Assembly (NCBI RefSeq): GCF_019801965.1
Contig: NZ_JAHVIA010000002.1
Coordinates: 496,001-560,000, forward strand
DNA from: Salipiger bermudensis
GTDB taxonomy: Bacteria > Pseudomonadota > Alphaproteobacteria > Rhodobacterales > Rhodobacteraceae
Direction of reading: 5' to 3'
Length of the DNA stretch: 64,000 bases
Program-made: the position numbers and the translations under genes
Part shown: in pieces, positions 61,366 to 64,000 of the stretch
Position numbering within the stretch: the first letter of the stretch is position 1
How the letters are laid out: each line of letters begins with the position of its first letter
Notes under the pieces: generated by a model
Told to the model about the DNA's origin: nothing
What the model saw: only the letters and a program-made list of their open reading frames with translations
Databases searched by the model: none

Positions 61366-62207
61366 GCAGCCGGCTCTCAGAGGTCGAGAAACGCATCGTC
61401 ACGGTGCACAAGCTCGATGCGGTGATCTCCGCCATGCGCGGCCTCGCGGCGGCGCGGGTGCAGGAGGCGCAGCGCCATCTCGAGAGCATCCGGGCCTATG
61501 CCACCACCATCGGCGATGCCATCGGCGAGGCGCTGACCTATTCGCCCGACCTCGATCTCGACGCGCCGCTGCACAGGGGAGAGGGGCGCCGGCTGGTGGT
61601 GCTCTTCGCCGCCGAGCAGGGCTTTGCCGGGACCTATTCCGACAAGGTGTTCCAGGCCGTCGAGCCGCTCTGGGACGATACCTGCGAGCTGGTGGTGATC
61701 GGCGATCGCGGGCATTACGTCGCCGAGGAGCGCGGGCTCGCCATCGCCTGGTTCGCCTCGATGATCTCGCACCCCTCGCAGGCGCCTGAGCTCGCCACAC
61801 GGATGACCGACGCGCTGTTCCGCCGCATCACCCGCGAGGCGGTGACGCGGGTGACGCTGGTCCATGCCGATCCCGGCTCCGGCGGCGCCCTGAAGATCCG
61901 GGTCAAGGAGCTGGTGCCTTTCGATTATGCCCGTTTTCGGCCCTCGGCCCGCCGCGCGCCGCCGCGCGTCACCCTGCCGCCCGAGCGGCTGCTGGCGCAG
62001 CTCGTCGAGGAGCATATCTTCGCCGAGCTGATCGAGGCGGTGATGCTGGCCTTCGCCGCCGAGAACGAGGCCAGGATGCGCGCCATGGTGGCGGCGAAGG
62101 ACAACGTCTCCGAGAGCCTGCAGGAGATGATCGGCGAGGCCCGCCGCCTGCGCCAGGAGGACATCACCCAGGAGATCACCGAGCTGGCCACCAGCAGCCT
62201 GGTCTGA
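61362..62207 (+). CDS. atpG: N-type ATPase F1 gamma subunit
   Basis: 281 residues. The ends show the paired coiled-coil shaft: [20 protein letters not shown] at the N-terminus and [20 protein letters not shown] at the C-terminus, the latter matching gamma's conserved RQ-x-xIT-xEI pattern. The middle has a Rossmann-like domain ([20 protein letters not shown]). Last gene of the operon. No delta gene is present between the membrane and F1 genes, as is typical of N-ATPases. Confidence 0.94.
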   Translation: MSSRLSEVEKRIVTVHKLDAVISAMRGLAAARVQEAQRHLESIRAYATTIGDAIGEALTYSPDLDLDAPLHRGEGRRLVVLFAAEQGFAGTYSDKVFQAVEPLWDDTCELVVIGDRGHYVAEERGLAIAWFASMISHPSQAPELATRMTDALFRRITREAVTRVTLVHADPGSGGALKIRVKELVPFDYARFRPSARRAPPRVTLPPERLLAQLVEEHIFAELIEAVMLAFAAENEARMRAMVAAKDNVSESLQEMIGEARRLRQEDITQEITELATSSLV

Positions 62208-62268
62208 GCTGCCCATTGCAGCCGCCGCACGGCTTTCCTAGGGTCGCGCCAGACCTGTCTCAGCGCGG

Positions 62269-63408
62269 ATGACCATGACCGACATCACCTATCGCGGCGG
62301 CCCGATCTTCGACGGCCAGCGCCTGCTGCACGGTTTCGCCCTGCGCTGCTCCGAGGGCCGCGTGGCGGCGCTGGCCCCCGAGGTCGCGCTTGCGCCGCTC
62401 GGAGAGATCGTCGATCTCGACGGCGACCTGCTGGCGCCGGGCTATGTCGACCTGCAGGTCAATGGCGGCGGCGGGGTGATGGTCAATGACGGCCCCAGCG
62501 TGGCGGATCTCTCGACCATCGCGGCGGCCCACCGCCGGCTCGGCAGCACCACCATCCTGCCCACGCTGATCACCGACACGCCCGAACGCAGCCGCGCCGC
62601 CATCGAGGCGGTGGCGCAGGCCGTGGCCGAGGGCGTGCCGGGCATCGGCGGGTTGCATCTCGAGGGCCCGCATCTGGCGCTGTCGCGCAAGGGTGCCCAT
62701 GACGGTGCGCTGATCCGCCCGATGGGCGAGGCCGATCTCGAAATGCTCTGCGATGCCGCCCGCCGCCTGCCGGTGCTGAAAGTGACCATCGCCCCGGAGA
62801 GCACCACCGAGGCGCAGGTCTCAGCCCTCGCCGAGGCCGGTGCGCTGGTCTCGCTCGGCCATACCGATGCCGATTACGACACCTGCCGCGCCTATGCCCG
62901 CGCCGGCGCCCGCTGCGTGACGCATCTGTTCAACGCCATGTCCGGCCTCGACAAGCGCGCGCCCGGCGTGGTCGGTGCCGCCCTCGCCACCGGGGGGCTT
63001 GCGGCGGGGCTGATCGTCGATGGCGTCCACGTGCACCCGGCCGCCATGCGCATTGCCCTAGCGGCCAAGCCCGAGGGGATCTTCCTTGTCACCGATGCCA
63101 TGGCCGTGGCCGGCACCGAGGCCAAGAGCTTCCGGCTCAACGGCCGCGAGATCACCCGCGCCGAGGGCCGCCTCGTGCTGGAGGACGGCACGCTGGCCGG
63201 GGCCGATCTCGACCTCACCCGCGCCATCACCCTGCTCGTCAGAGAGCTGGACCTGCCGCTCGAGCGGGCCCTCGCGATGGCAAGCTCGATCCCGGCGCGG
63301 CTGGCAAACATGCCGGAAACCGTCGGCACGATCACCGAAGGCGGCTCCGCCGACATCCTGCGCCTCAAACAAACCGATCAGGGCCTGCAGCTCATCGCCC
63401 CGCTCTGA
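62269..63408 (+). CDS. nagA: N-acetylglucosamine-6-phosphate deacetylase
   Basis: 379-residue amidohydrolase that removes acetate from GlcNAc-6-phosphate during amino sugar or cell-wall recycling. Metal and active-site landmarks: GYVDLQVNGGGG, GLHLEGPHL (Glu ligand), SLGHTDADYDT (His), CVTHLFNAMSGL (His) and LVTDAMAVAGT (catalytic Asp). ATG 62269 or 62275 can serve as start; neither has a strong Shine-Dalgarno sequence. Single gene 61 bp after atpG. Confidence 0.95.
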   Translation: MTMTDITYRGGPIFDGQRLLHGFALRCSEGRVAALAPEVALAPLGEIVDLDGDLLAPGYVDLQVNGGGGVMVNDGPSVADLSTIAAAHRRLGSTTILPTLITDTPERSRAAIEAVAQAVAEGVPGIGGLHLEGPHLALSRKGAHDGALIRPMGEADLEMLCDAARRLPVLKVTIAPESTTEAQVSALAEAGALVSLGHTDADYDTCRAYARAGARCVTHLFNAMSGLDKRAPGVVGAALATGGLAAGLIVDGVHVHPAAMRIALAAKPEGIFLVTDAMAVAGTEAKSFRLNGREITRAEGRLVLEDGTLAGADLDLTRAITLLVRELDLPLERALAMASSIPARLANMPETVGTITEGGSADILRLKQTDQGLQLIAPL

Positions 63409-63452
63409 CCAGCCCAGACAAGAAAAGGGCGCCAAGCGAACCGCACGCCTGA

Positions 63453-63509
63453 CGCCCCTGTCTTCTTCTGGCCAGAAATATCCCGGGGGTCCGGGGGCAG
63501 CGCCCCCGG
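63453..63509 (-). repeat. dispersed Rhodobacteraceae-type repeat
   Basis: On the minus strand it reads GGGGGCGCTGCCCCC, then CCCCCGGGATATTTCTGGCC and AGAAGAAGACAGGGGCG. Same element as at 23085-23217 and 31042-31114. It fills the gap between convergent nagA and the aminotransferase, and its palindrome could act as a transcript-end hairpin. Confidence 0.8.
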
Positions 63510-63544
63510 TCCGGTGTTCTCAGCCCAGAGCGACCTCAGTCGCC

Positions 63545-64000
63545 TCAGAGCATGCCTTCCGATTTCGCCCAATCGAGCGCCCGGTCGAGCGCGCGTCCGA
63601 AGCGGGCGAGGATCTCGGTCAGGTCGGCCTCGGTGACGATCAGCGGCGGGCAGAAGGCCACCGTCTCGTAGACGTTGCGCACGATCAGCCCCTCTTCGGC
63701 GCAGAGCGCCACCACCTTGGCCGCCATCGAGCCCGCCGGCTCGAAGGCCTCGCGGGTGTCGCGGTTCTTGGCCAGCTCGACGCCCGCGATCAGGCCGACG
63801 CCGCGCACTTCGCCGACCAGCGGGTGATCTGCGAACTTGCGCAGACCGTCCTGGAACATCGGCTCGAGGCGCTCGGCATTGCCCATCAGATCCTTCTCTT
63901 CGATGATCTTCAGGTTCTCGAGGCCGACGGCGCAGGCGACCGGGTGGCCCGAGCCGGTGAAGCCGTGGCCGAAGGTGCCGAGCTTGGCGGTGTTGTCGGC
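63545..64000 (-). CDS. class III (omega-type) aminotransferase, C-terminal part (start outside window)
   Basis: 151 residues of the C-terminal end of a PLP-dependent fold type I class III aminotransferase. Visible: KLGTFGHGFTGSGHPVACAV, the conserved stretch shortly after the PLP lysine, then GEVRGVGLIAGVELAKNRDT and RNVYETVAFCPPLIVTEADL. These resemble putrescine/beta-alanine/taurine-pyruvate type enzymes; the substrate cannot be fixed from this piece. The Lys that binds PLP is upstream, beyond base 64000. Confidence 0.9.
   Translation of the reverse strand, partial: ADNTAKLGTFGHGFTGSGHPVACAVGLENLKIIEEKDLMGNAERLEPMFQDGLRKFADHPLVGEVRGVGLIAGVELAKNRDTREAFEPAGSMAAKVVALCAEEGLIVRNVYETVAFCPPLIVTEADLTEILARFGRALDRALDWAKSEGML

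Overview
The window looks like a chromosomal segment of a marine-type alphaproteobacterium of the Rhodobacterales (Roseobacter/Rhodobacteraceae group). The basis is very high GC, gene content (DUF1150 beside a small heat-shock protein, DUF1489, DUF465, short HisG with HisZ, B12-dependent NrdJ, membrane-anchored CycM-type cytochrome c, HlyU-family protein) and a GGGATATTT...CCAGAAGAAGA dispersed repeat, which I recall from this family. I see no tRNA, rRNA, CRISPR array, insertion sequence or phage gene.

Layout. 1-9 kb: the 5' part of an oligopeptide/microcin C-type binding protein, cycM, pheA, a three-gene TadE/TadG-like pilus group with a von Willebrand A protein, and a glutamate dehydrogenase. 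9-19 kb: dnaG and rpoD, then small housekeeping genes, nrdR-ribD, the hsp20-DUF1150 heat-shock pair behind a sigma-32-like promoter, and an L-lactate dehydrogenase. 19.7-27 kb: hisS-hisZ-hisG (minus strand), slyX and dnaE. 27-39 kb: an alpha/beta hydrolase, xdhABC, and a BMP-type (purine/nucleoside class) ABC transporter with a voltage-gated potassium-channel-like gene inside it. This block probably works as one purine uptake and catabolism unit. 39-43 kb: a diverged tandem repeat array, a YdcF-like gene, DUF1489 and nrdJ, with a NrdR-box-like site between the last two. 43-48.6 kb: one 1788-residue RTX/cadherin-like/Calx-beta surface protein carrying a near-identical 570-bp duplication.

48.6-55.3 kb (minus strand): a tight sqdB / BcsB-like / QxxRW glycosyltransferase / outer-membrane-barrel operon followed by a DUF900 hydrolase. 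This is the best candidate for an undescribed system. It couples a UDP-sulfoquinovose synthase homologue to a complete synthase-dependent polysaccharide export apparatus and may make a sulfonated exopolysaccharide. 55.7-62.2 kb: a complete N-type rotary ATPase operon (atpDCQRBEFAG order, no delta subunit) behind a candidate FNR/FnrL site with class-II spacing. The window ends with nagA and the 3' part of a class III aminotransferase.

Other noteworthy points are a dispersed repeat apparently absorbed in frame into xdhB, two matching imperfect hairpins between transporter genes, and a perfect DnaA box upstream of nrdR. All functional calls come from reading motifs and family resemblance. No database search was run.
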